Shown here in pieces: positions 5,111 through 11,392 of a stretch of 13,416 bases of DNA. Where the stretch lies: positions 1 to 13,416 of the forward strand of contig CAAFSR010000220.1 of the NCBI GenBank assembly GCA_900765705.1, read 5' to 3'. Position numbers and translations under genes: made by a program. The notes under the pieces are model-generated. The model made no database searches and was not told where the DNA came from. It was given only the letters and a program-made list of their open reading frames with translations. Each line of letters begins with the position of its first letter. The first letter of the stretch is position 1. This DNA is from an uncultured Faecalibacterium sp. (GTDB lineage Bacteria; Bacillota; Clostridia; Oscillospirales; Ruminococcaceae).

Positions 5111-7456
5111 AACGATCTTCTCCTTGTAAGTTGTATCTTCTTCCGCTGCGGGCTGCACAAGGGCAGCGGGCAGGGCAGGGACGTGTTTAGGCGGATGGTC
5201 ACGCTTTGCACTGTGCAGGTCAAACAGGTTCAGCCGCAAAGCGTTGCTCACCACGCAGAAGCTGGAAAGGCTCATGGCAGCTGCGCCGAACATGGGGTTC
5301 AACGTCAGCCCCAAGGGAATGAACACACCGGCTGCCAGCGGAATGCCGATGATATTGTAGATGAACGCCCAGAACAGGTTTTCGTGGATGTTGCGCAGGG
5401 CGGCGCGGCTTAGCCGGATGGCGGCGGGCACGTCCGACAGCTTGGAGTTCATCAGCACCACGTCCGCAGCGTCAATGGCTACATCCGTGCCTGCACCGAT
5501 GGCAATGCCGGTGTCGGCACGGGTCAGGGCAGGGGCATCGTTGATGCCGTCGCCCACCATGGCCACCTTGCCGTACTTTTGCAGCTGCCGGATGACGGCC
5601 TCTTTGCCCTCCGGCAGTACGCCCGCAATCACCTCATCCACGCCGGCCTGCTTGCCAATGGCCTCGGCGGTGCGCTGGTTGTCGCCGGTCAGCATCACCA
5701 CCCGGATGCCCATGCCCTGCAGCTCCCGGATAGCCTGCGGGCTGTCCGCTTTGATGGTATCTGCCACCGCAATAACGCCCAGCAGACGGGCTGCACCGCC
5801 AAAGAAGAGAGGCGTTTTACCCTGTGCAGCCAGTGCGGCGGCCTGTGCCTGCAGTGCAGCAGGGATAGCGACCTTTGTGCAGGTAAAGGCCGCGTTGCCG
5901 CCAAAGATCTCCTTGCCCTCCAGCTTGGCTGTAAGGCCGTTGCCCGGCAGGGCGGTAAAATCAGTGACAGAGGGCAGCTCCAGCTGCTTTTCCTTTGCAT
6001 AAGCCAGCACCGCCCGCGCCAGCGGGTGCTCGCTGCAGCCCTCCAGTGCGGCGGCCAGTGTAAGCAACTCGGTCTCGGTCACACCCGCAGCGGGCAGAAG
6101 GTCGGTGACAGTAGGCTCGCCGCAGGTGATGGTGCCGGTCTTGTCCAGTGCTACAATGCGGGTGCGGCCTGCTTCCTCCAGCGCTGCAGCAGTCTTGAAC
6201 AGGATGCCGTTTTTCGCGCCCAAGCCGTTGCCCACCATAATAGCTACCGGTGTTGCCAGCCCCAGCGCACAGGGGCAGCTGATGACCAGCACTGAGATGC
6301 CCCGTGCCAGCGCGTAGCCTATGTCCCGCCCCAGCAGCAGCCACACAAGGGTGGTGACCGCCGCAATACTGATGACTGCAGGCACAAAAAAGCCGGATAC
6401 GGTATCTGCGATCTTTGCAATGGGGGCCTTGGTGGCAGCGGCATCGCTGACCATGCGGATGATCTGCGCCAGCGTGGTGTCCTCGCCCACGCGAGTGGCG
6501 CGGCACTGCAGATAGCCGGATTGGTTGGTGGTGGCGGCGCTTACCTTATCGCCCACGGCCTTGTCCACCGGGATGCTTTCGCCGGTCAAAGCGCTCTCGT
6601 TCACGGCACTGCTGCCCTCCAGCACAATGCCGTCCACCGGGATATTCTCGCCCGGGCGCACCACAAAGACATCGTCCTTCTGCACCTGCTCAATGGGCAC
6701 AGTCACCTCGGCACCGTCCCGCAGCAGGGTAGCGGTCTTGGGCGCAAGCTTCATCAGGCTCTTGAGCGCGTCGGTGGTCTTGCCCTTGGAGCGCGCCTCC
6801 AGCATTTTGCCCACCGTGATAAGGGTCAGGATCATGGCAGCAGACTCAAAATAGAACTCCATCATGTAGTGCATGACAAGCTCCTCGTTGCCGTGCAGCT
6901 GCGCATCGGTCATGGCAAACAGGGCGTAGGTGCTCCACACAAAGCTGGCCATTGAGCCCATGGCTACCAGTGTATCCATGTTGGGGGAGCGGTGTACCAG
7001 CCCTTTGAAGCCGTTGATGAAAAACTTCTGGTTGATCACCATCACAATGCCCGCCAGCAGCAGCTGTACCAGCCCCATAGCGATGTGGTTGCCGTCAAAC
7101 CAGCGGGGCAGCGGCCAGCCCCACATCATGTGCCCCATGGAAAAGTACATCAATACCAGCAAAAACCCCAGCGAGGCTATCAGCCGCCGCTTCAGCTTGG
7201 GCGTTTCGTGGTCGGCCAATGCGTCCAGCTCTGCGTTGGTACTGGCGGCTGCGGCAGCCTTTTTAGGGCTTGCACCGTAACCGGCCTGCTCCACAGCACG
7301 GATAATGGCCGCATCGTCTGCGGTGCCTTCCACGCCCATGGAGTTTGTCAGCAGACTTACCGAACAGCCGGTGACGCCCGGCACGCTCTTTACGGCCTTT
7401 TCCACCCGGGCAGAGCAGGCCGCGCAGCTCATGCCGGTAACATTGAATTGTTCCAT
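4901..7456 (-). CDS. copA: Cu(I)-exporting P1B-type ATPase with N- and C-terminal metal-binding domains
   Basis: An 851-residue inner-membrane copper pump that uses ATP to expel Cu(I). Order of parts: heavy-metal-associated (HMA) domain 1-66 with GMSCAAC (C11, C14); transmembrane helices from about 92; actuator TGES (291-294); CPC transport motif in SCPCALG (C394, C396); phosphorylated D438 in DKTGT; HP motif (H477-P478) of the nucleotide domain; TGDN (590-593); GDGINDAP (635-642); and the copper-type membrane motifs YN (700-701) and MSLSS (728-732). After a Pro/Ala-rich linker (about 750-782) comes a second HMA domain with GMMCPHC (C794, C797). Most single-HMA CopA proteins end near the last helix, so the C-terminal domain is an addition and looks like a fused CopZ. 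AAGGAG lies 7 bases before the ATG. csoR is 37 bases upstream in the same operon. Confidence 0.96.
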   Translation of the reverse strand: MEQFNVTGMSCAACSARVEKAVKSVPGVTGCSVSLLTNSMGVEGTADDAAIIRAVEQAGYGASPKKAAAAASTNAELDALADHETPKLKRRLIASLGFLLVLMYFSMGHMMWGWPLPRWFDGNHIAMGLVQLLLAGIVMVINQKFFINGFKGLVHRSPNMDTLVAMGSMASFVWSTYALFAMTDAQLHGNEELVMHYMMEFYFESAAMILTLITVGKMLEARSKGKTTDALKSLMKLAPKTATLLRDGAEVTVPIEQVQKDDVFVVRPGENIPVDGIVLEGSSAVNESALTGESIPVDKAVGDKVSAATTNQSGYLQCRATRVGEDTTLAQIIRMVSDAAATKAPIAKIADTVSGFFVPAVISIAAVTTLVWLLLGRDIGYALARGISVLVISCPCALGLATPVAIMVGNGLGAKNGILFKTAAALEEAGRTRIVALDKTGTITCGEPTVTDLLPAAGVTETELLTLAAALEGCSEHPLARAVLAYAKEKQLELPSVTDFTALPGNGLTAKLEGKEIFGGNAAFTCTKVAIPAALQAQAAALAAQGKTPLFFGGAARLLGVIAVADTIKADSPQAIRELQGMGIRVVMLTGDNQRTAEAIGKQAGVDEVIAGVLPEGKEAVIRQLQKYGKVAMVGDGINDAPALTRADTGIAIGAGTDVAIDAADVVLMNSKLSDVPAAIRLSRAALRNIHENLFWAFIYNIIGIPLAAGVFIPLGLTLNPMFGAAAMSLSSFCVVSNALRLNLFDLHSAKRDHPPKHVPALPAALVQPAAEEDTTYKEKIVMKKTLTVEGMMCPHCEARVKKALEALPQVDEAVVSHEAGTAIVTLNAEVDDDVLKKAVEAQDYPVTDIQ

Positions 7457-7493
7457 TGTGTTTCTCCTTGTGATCAGGCTGCCCGGCGGGCGG

Positions 7494-7841
7494 TCATTTC
7501 ATCAGCTTTGGCAAAAGCCGGAGCAGTTCCTCCAGCTTTTCGTCGCTGCCGGCACGCAGGTCGTCGGCTACGCAGCTGCCGATGTGCTGCGCCAGCAATT
7601 CCCGGGAAAAGCTGTTCAGCGCCGCATTGGCTGCAGCTACCTGTACCAGAATGTCTACGCAGTAGGCGTCTTTTTCCAGCATCCCACGGATGCCCCGCAC
7701 CTGCCCTTCAATGCGGTTCAGCCGGTTGAGCAGCGCCTTGTGTTCCTCCGGGCTGCGCTCTTTGTGTCGGCAGCAGCAGGGGACAGCGGCATCGGTTTCC
7801 GGCGTATCACAGCAACAACAGTGCTTTTGGCTTTCTTCCAT
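7494..7841 (-). CDS. csoR: Copper-sensing repressor CsoR with Cys-rich N-terminal extension
   Basis: A 115-residue all-helical DNA-binding repressor of the CsoR/RcnR family, which releases its operator when Cu(I) binds. The family core (about 31-115) starts at EEHKALLNRLNRIEGQVRGI. The Cu(I) ligands of the C-H-C pattern are visible: C61 (in AYCVDIL), H86 and C90 (in QHIGSC). The frame is open upstream to 7922, but the start at 7841 is chosen because AAAGGAG lies 9 bases before it and the upstream part overlaps the promoter and operator. Unusual: residues 7-26 hold HCCCC (C8-C11) and CCCRH (C22-C24, H26), a seven-Cys extension absent from ordinary CsoR proteins known to me. It could bind extra copper or another thiophilic metal. 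The gene leads the csoR-copA operon. CsoR is preferred over RcnR or FrmR because of the three ligands and the adjacent copA. Confidence 0.93.
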   Translation of the reverse strand: MEESQKHCCCCDTPETDAAVPCCCRHKERSPEEHKALLNRLNRIEGQVRGIRGMLEKDAYCVDILVQVAAANAALNSFSRELLAQHIGSCVADDLRAGSDEKLEELLRLLPKLMK

Positions 7842-7861
7842 ATCGGAACGCTCCTTTCGTA

Positions 7862-7878
7862 AACCCCCATGGGGTATA
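7862..7878 (-). promoter_or_regulatory. CsoR operator upstream of csoR-copA
   Basis: On the minus strand ATACCCC-AT-GGGGGTT is the C-run/G-run pseudo-palindrome with outer TA bases typical of CsoR sites; the core CCCCATGGGG (7865-7874) is perfectly symmetric. It lies just downstream of the predicted transcription start (about 7887) and 20 bases before the csoR ATG, where a bound repressor would block transcription. This indicates autoregulation of the copper operon. Confidence 0.78.
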
Positions 7879-7893
7879 TTTGCTTGCAACAGT

Positions 7894-7922
7894 AGTATAG
7901 CACACAATACCCGACAATTCAA
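7894..7922 (-). promoter_or_regulatory. Predicted promoter of the csoR-copA operon
   Basis: Minus strand: TTGAAT (-35, 7922-7917), 17-base spacer, TATACT (-10, 7899-7894), with start near 7887. It sits between the upstream terminator (7930-7974) and the CsoR operator. Confidence 0.72.
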
Positions 7923-7929
7923 GTAGGAA

Positions 7930-7974
7930 ATAAAAAATAAGAAAACGAGGGAAGCCCCGCAGGCTTTCCCTCGT
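7930..7974 (-). terminator. Intrinsic terminator of the hydrolase gene
   Basis: Minus strand: the GC-rich stem 7974-7962 pairs with 7956-7945 (one bulged A), with a 5-base loop, followed by TTTTCTTATTTTTTATTT. It starts 10 bases after the hydrolase stop and insulates the copper operon from upstream transcription. Confidence 0.9.
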
Positions 7975-7983
7975 TGTAAGCTC

Positions 7984-8742
7984 TTACTTTACTTCCAGAA
8001 TGCGCGGTGCAAACAGGCTCCACATCTTGCCCCACCAGTACCAGTCGTGGGACACATCGCCGCCCCAGATCTCCAGATGTACGGGCATACCCTGATCCTT
8101 CAGCAGGTCAGCCAGTGCCTGCGTGTCGTCCAGTGCATCGCCCTCGTAAGCGCCCTGACCGGCGCAGAGGATCAGGCAGTTCTCTTCTGCCTTTTTCAAC
8201 GTTAGCTTGTTGGCAATGCCGTTCTCCTGCAGGTAAGCCAGCGGAGAGCAGCGCAGCACCATGTCGTCGCTGTCGGTGCCCCAGAAGCGGGTCAGGTCGT
8301 AGATGCCGCCCATGCCCACAGCACCGGCAAACAGGGTTGGACGGCGCAGACGGCAGTGGACAGCGTGGTATGCGCCCAGATCCACACCGGCGGTCCAGAT
8401 CCGGGTGCCCTTCTCGGCATTGTTCAGGGCCAGAATACGGGGAGCCAGCTCAGCGGTCAGATAGACGAAATACTTCTCCTGCAGCTCGGCGCGACGGCGC
8501 TGGGGCAGGTCACCGTTCAAAAGGCCTTCGCCGTCCACAACGTCTGCGCAGAACAACTGCACCTTGCCCTCGTTCAGCAGCTGGGCAATGGCATCGGGCA
8601 TTCCGTTGTTCTCCCAGTCGTAAAAACGGCCGCCGCGGGCGGGCAGTGCCAGCACCGGCACACCGGCATGGCCATACACCTTAAACTCCATCTCACGGCC
8701 CAGAACCGTGCTCCACTCTTTGTAATAGGTACCCTGGATCAT
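7984..8742 (-). CDS. Alpha/beta-hydrolase of an esterase-like family, Asp at the nucleophile position
   Basis: A 252-residue protein without signal peptide or membrane segments, so probably cytoplasmic. It resembles compact esterases of the COG4947 type: N-terminal YYKEWSTVLGREMEF and VYGHAGVPVLALPARGGRFYDWE (22-44), a nucleophile elbow in WTAGVDLGAYHAVHCRLR (116-133), a helical stretch rich in aromatic residues, and a C-terminal SHDWYWW (231-237) whose H232 is the likely catalytic His. In relatives as I know them the elbow reads G-x-S-x-G-G; here it is G-V-D-L-G-A (119-124), so Asp121 replaces the Ser. Asp nucleophiles occur in haloalkane dehalogenases and epoxide hydrolases, but those are distant; loss of activity is equally possible. 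The start is supported by AAGGAG 9 bases upstream. It follows the DUF4250 gene on the same strand with no clear promoter of its own. The substrate is unknown. Confidence 0.8.
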   Translation of the reverse strand: MIQGTYYKEWSTVLGREMEFKVYGHAGVPVLALPARGGRFYDWENNGMPDAIAQLLNEGKVQLFCADVVDGEGLLNGDLPQRRRAELQEKYFVYLTAELAPRILALNNAEKGTRIWTAGVDLGAYHAVHCRLRRPTLFAGAVGMGGIYDLTRFWGTDSDDMVLRCSPLAYLQENGIANKLTLKKAEENCLILCAGQGAYEGDALDDTQALADLLKDQGMPVHLEIWGGDVSHDWYWWGKMWSLFAPRILEVK

Positions 8743-8769
8743 AAATCAAGCACTCCTTATTTTATCATT

Positions 8770-8802
8770 CACCGGCCCGGGCACAGTCGCTGCGCACCGG
8801 TG
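8770..8802 (-). other. Intercistronic hairpin between the DUF4250 and hydrolase genes
   Basis: CACCGG (8802-8797) pairs with CCGGTG (8775-8770), with an inner GCGCA/TGTGC helix. It has no T run, so termination is unlikely. It may protect or process the message. The 79-base gap holds no other clear signal; TAAAAT at 8766-8761 is too close to the hydrolase ribosome site to be its -10. Confidence 0.4.
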
Positions 8803-8821
8803 CCGGATTTGGAAGCTGTAT

Positions 8822-8998
8822 TCAGACAAACTGGTTGCGCTGCGGGTCGTAATCGTACCCCACAGCGTGCAGCTTTGCGCACAGACCGGCCTTGTCGGCC
8901 TCCAGATCCTCGCACAGCGCATCAAGATCTTTATACTGATCCCGCAGTTTCAGGTTCACCACGCTCAGCAGCATGATGGGATCAACAGGCAAAGACAT
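8822..8998 (-). CDS. DUF4250-type small protein of unknown function
   Basis: A 58-residue soluble protein that matches my recollection of the DUF4250 family of Firmicutes: MSLPVDPIMLLSVVNLKLRD at the start, a central YKDLDALCEDLEADKAGLCAK, and the terminal GYDYDPQRNQFV. The family has no known function; the pattern of a short helical hairpin followed by a Tyr-rich tail suggests a small helix-turn-helix-like or adaptor fold, which is only a guess. The start at 8998 is chosen because AAGGAG (9013-9008) lies 9 bases before it. An ATG at 9007 overlaps that site too closely, and 9037 lies inside the rpmB terminator. The gene sits directly after that terminator with no promoter visible between, so it may depend on read-through from rpmB. 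Confidence 0.85.
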   Translation of the reverse strand: MSLPVDPIMLLSVVNLKLRDQYKDLDALCEDLEADKAGLCAKLHAVGYDYDPQRNQFV

Positions 8999-9020
8999 TT
9001 TCTTCATCTCCTTGCGGCAA

Positions 9021-9054
9021 ATAAAAAAGCCGGCCACTCGACAAAGTGACCGGC
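9021..9054 (-). terminator. Terminator after rpmB, directly before the DUF4250 ribosome site
   Basis: Minus strand: a 10-bp stem (9054-9045 with 9038-9029, one G-T pair), 6-base loop, then six T (9028-9023). It lies 14 bases after the rpmB stop, and its T run ends 9 bases before the DUF4250 Shine-Dalgarno sequence. Confidence 0.9.
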
Positions 9055-9067
9055 CACATACACCAAA

Positions 9068-9256
9068 TTAGACAGCGCGGGTAACTTTGCCAGCGCGCAG
9101 GCAACGGGAGCATGCGTAGACATACTTGGGAGAGCCCTCCACGACCGCCTTGACACGACGGACATTCGGCTTCCAGGTACGGTTGGAACGGCGATGAGAG
9201 TGAGAAACCTTAATACCAAAGGTAACACCCTTGCCGCAGCATTCACACTTAGCCAT
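9068..9256 (-). CDS. rpmB: 50S ribosomal protein L28 (four-cysteine form)
   Basis: A 62-residue component of the large ribosomal subunit. MAKCECCGKGVTFGIKVSHS is followed by the L28 core RRSNRTWKPNVRRV and YVYACSRCLRAGKV near the C-terminus. Two Cys pairs (C4 and C7; C49 and C52) form the zinc-binding type of L28; in some bacteria a cysteine-free paralogue replaces it under zinc limitation, but none is visible here. The length is normal for Firmicutes. The start is fixed by the family N-terminus and AGGAGGTG upstream; longer in-frame starts to 9370 run through the promoter. It has its own promoter and terminator and is transcribed away from the protease-scpAB operon. Confidence 0.97.
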   Translation of the reverse strand: MAKCECCGKGVTFGIKVSHSHRRSNRTWKPNVRRVKAVVEGSPKYVYACSRCLRAGKVTRAV

Positions 9257-9308
9257 GGTAATTGCACCTCCTACAGTGAAGTATGGAATCAAAATAATCA
9301 GCTTAACT

Positions 9309-9337
9309 ATTTTACCAGAGATGCAAAGAAAAAGCAA
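9309..9337 (-). promoter_or_regulatory. Predicted promoter of rpmB
   Basis: Minus strand: TTGCTT (-35, 9337-9332), 17 bases, TAAAAT (-10, 9314-9309). The start near 9302 gives a short leader of about 45 bases. Confidence 0.68.
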
Positions 9338-9384
9338 GCCTTTTTTCAAATTTCCTGTAGCTTTTTGCATTCCCGGTGCGGTGG

Positions 9385-9416
9385 GGCTTGTACAAGCCGC
9401 AAAAAAATAGTATTAT
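9385..9416 (+). promoter_or_regulatory. Promoter of the protease-scpAB operon with a palindrome over the -35
   Basis: TTGTAC (-35, 9388-9393), 17 bases, TATTAT (-10, 9411-9416). The -35 lies within GGCTTGTACAAGCC (9385-9398), a perfect 14-bp palindrome that would suit a dimeric repressor. Predicted start is near 9423, about 27 bases before the protease ATG. Confidence 0.65.
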
Positions 9417-9449
9417 AAAGGAAGAAATTCGTTTTGACAGGAGATTTAC

Positions 9450-10124
9450 ATGACCACACAGGCAGCCTATTATATCATCCGCGCACTGGTGGCGCTGGTG
9501 GCCATCCCGTTCCACGAGGCCGGCCATGCACTGGCAGCATGGCTGCTGGGCGATGCCACCGCCAAACGCGAGGGACGTCTTTCACTGAACCCCTTTGCCC
9601 ACTTCGATCTGCTGGGCACGCTGTGCATGGTGTTTGCGGGCGTGGGCTGGGCAAAGCCTGTGTCCACCAACCCCCGCAACTTCAAAAACCCCAAGTGGGG
9701 CATGGCGCTTACCGCGCTGGCAGGCCCTGTGGCAAACCTTGTGCTGGCCTACCTTGGCATGGTGGCATGGAAGGTGATGTACTACTGGGCGCCGGTCAAT
9801 AACGCCACCATTTACATTGCCATGTTTTTGCGGTATCTGGTGCTGATGAACGTCAGCCTTGCGGTGTTCAATCTGATCCCCGTGCCGCCGCTGGACGGCA
9901 GTCGTATTTTGCTGGTGGTGCTGCCGCAGCGTATTTACTTTGGTCTGATGCGGTACGAAAGATATATCATGATCGTTATGCTGGCAGCGGTCTGGGGCGG
10001 CTTTCTGGATGTGCCGCTGTACTACCTGAACAACGCTGTCTGGTCGCTTTTGAGCGCAGGCACCGGCTATATCGACGCCATTGCCTACGCCGTCTACACC
10101 AGCAGCCTTGGGGCGGTGATCTGA
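9450..10124 (+). CDS. Site-2 protease family (M50) membrane metalloprotease
   Basis: A 224-residue intramembrane zinc protease. H22-E23-A-G-H26 gives two His ligands and the catalytic Glu within the first hydrophobic segment; the third ligand is D149 in FNLIPVPPLDGSRIL (140-154). About five to six hydrophobic segments are visible, with no PDZ or CBS domain, as in the short SpoIVFB/YwhC-like group found beside scpA in many Firmicutes. Such enzymes cut transmembrane segments of regulators; the substrate here is unknown. The start has AGGAG 6 bases upstream. The stop TGA abuts the scpA start in the same reading frame, so the two are translationally coupled. This protease leads the operon, and its promoter carries a palindrome. 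Confidence 0.92.
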   Translation: MTTQAAYYIIRALVALVAIPFHEAGHALAAWLLGDATAKREGRLSLNPFAHFDLLGTLCMVFAGVGWAKPVSTNPRNFKNPKWGMALTALAGPVANLVLAYLGMVAWKVMYYWAPVNNATIYIAMFLRYLVLMNVSLAVFNLIPVPPLDGSRILLVVLPQRIYFGLMRYERYIMIVMLAAVWGGFLDVPLYYLNNAVWSLLSAGTGYIDAIAYAVYTSSLGAVI

Positions 10125-10847
10125 TTGGCAGAAGAATTGACCTTTCATCTGGAAGATTTTGACGGCCCGCTGGAATTATTGCTGGCGTTGGTAGCCAAAC
10201 ATAAGATGGACCTGCACAACATTCCCATTCTGCAGCTCATCGACCAGTACACCCGCACCGTGGAGCAGGCCGACCCCGACCCCGAGACCGCCAGCGCCTT
10301 TATTGAGATGGCAGCACATCTGGTGGAGATGAAAAGCTTTCTGCTGCTGCCCCGCAGCGAAGAGGGCGAGCGCATGAAGCAGGAGCTTACCGGTCAGCTC
10401 ATCGAGTACGACCAGTGCCGCCGCATGGCAGCCCTGCTACGCGCAAAAGGGGAGGCTGCGCCGGTGTTCGTGCGCCGTCCTATGGAGATGGAGTGGGATA
10501 ACACCTACGCACTGCATCACGCCCCGCAGATACTGGCCGACTACTGGCAGGCGCTGGCAGGCCGCACCAAAATTCGCCGCGTGCCAACCCAGCAGCAGTT
10601 CGAGCCGCTGGTTACTGCGCCTATGGTGTCGGTCACCAGCCGGGTGGTGTATATCCTGCGCCGGATGCTGGGCGGCACTGTGGCAAAAATAGAGCAGCTG
10701 TTTTCCCGCAGCCAGAGCCGCAGCACCAACGTGGCCACCTTTCTGGCATTGTTGGAGCTGGTGCGCGGCGGACGCATCGCGCTGGACGACCGGGGAGAGC
10801 TGACCATGCGCCGCACCCGCCCGGAACGCAATAAGGAGAACCCATGA
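10125..10847 (+). CDS. scpA: Segregation and condensation protein A
   Basis: A 240-residue kleisin of the SMC-ScpAB condensin complex, which bridges the SMC heads and helps organise and segregate the chromosome. The conserved N-terminus LTFHLEDFDGPLELLLALVA (5-24) binds the SMC neck. A middle linker follows (about 85-160), then a C-terminal winged helix (about 165-235) for the other SMC head. The start is TTG, immediately after the protease TGA. It is chosen because no ATG or GTG lies between that stop and the conserved FDGPLELLL, and GGCGGTGAT (10112-10120) matches the ideal Shine-Dalgarno GGAGGTGAT at 8 of 9 bases with suitable spacing. A rare start codon and coupling to the protease would set its dose. 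The end overlaps scpB by four bases (ATGA). Confidence 0.95.
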   Translation: MAEELTFHLEDFDGPLELLLALVAKHKMDLHNIPILQLIDQYTRTVEQADPDPETASAFIEMAAHLVEMKSFLLLPRSEEGERMKQELTGQLIEYDQCRRMAALLRAKGEAAPVFVRRPMEMEWDNTYALHHAPQILADYWQALAGRTKIRRVPTQQQFEPLVTAPMVSVTSRVVYILRRMLGGTVAKIEQLFSRSQSRSTNVATFLALLELVRGGRIALDDRGELTMRRTRPERNKENP

Positions 10848-11389
10848 ACCAGAAACAAACCATTGCCGCCGTGGAGGCCATGCTTTTTGCCTGCGGCGAC
10901 CCCATAGGTGCCGATAAACTGGCACAGGCGGTGCAGCTGCCCCAGTCCAGTGTGGAGACCGCGCTGGAGGCTCTGCATACCCGCTACCAACGGGAGGACA
11001 GCGGCCTGTGCCTGCTGCATCTGAATACCCGGTGGCAGCTGGCTACCAAGACCCAGTGGGCAGACTGTGTGCGCCGCGTACTGGACAGCCGACGCGCTGT
11101 GCCGCTTGGCCCTGCGGCTATGGAGACCCTGACCGTCATCGCCTACAACCAGCCAGTGTCCCGCGCCTTTATTGAGCAGGTGCGCGGCGTGGACTCCTCG
11201 TCCAGCGTGTCCGGCCTGCTGGAAAAAGGCCTGATCGAAGAGGCCGGCCGTTTGGACCTGCCGGGCCGCCCGGTCAGTTTCCGTACTACCGATACATTTT
11301 TGCGTGTGTTCGGTCTGTCCAGTCTGGCAGACCTGCCGCCGGTGCATAGCAACGCACCGGCAGATGATCCGACCGAAAGTGAGGGCTGA
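10844..11389 (+). CDS. scpB: Segregation and condensation protein B
   Basis: A 181-residue partner of ScpA; a dimer of ScpB binds the middle of ScpA in the SMC complex. Two winged-helix domains are visible: the first from IAAVEAMLFACGDPIGADKL (7-26), the second around GPAAMETLTVIAYNQPVSRA (89-108), with family signature residues IEQVRGVDSSSSVSGLLEKGLIEE (110-133) and GRPVSFRTTDTFLRVFGL. The length is typical. The start overlaps the scpA stop; AAGGAG lies 5 bases upstream. The tail after about 165 is short and acidic. Confidence 0.95.
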   Translation: MNQKQTIAAVEAMLFACGDPIGADKLAQAVQLPQSSVETALEALHTRYQREDSGLCLLHLNTRWQLATKTQWADCVRRVLDSRRAVPLGPAAMETLTVIAYNQPVSRAFIEQVRGVDSSSSVSGLLEKGLIEEAGRLDLPGRPVSFRTTDTFLRVFGLSSLADLPPVHSNAPADDPTESEG

Positions 11390-11392
11390 CCC

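Noticed and set aside
5361..6295. Long rightward ORFs opposite copA
   Set aside because: Antisense shadows of a clear P-type ATPase; no ribosome site or recognisable domain.
7842..7922. 27-codon N-terminal extension of CsoR
   Set aside because: It overlaps the -10, the predicted start site and the CsoR operator; the start at 7841 has a good ribosome site.
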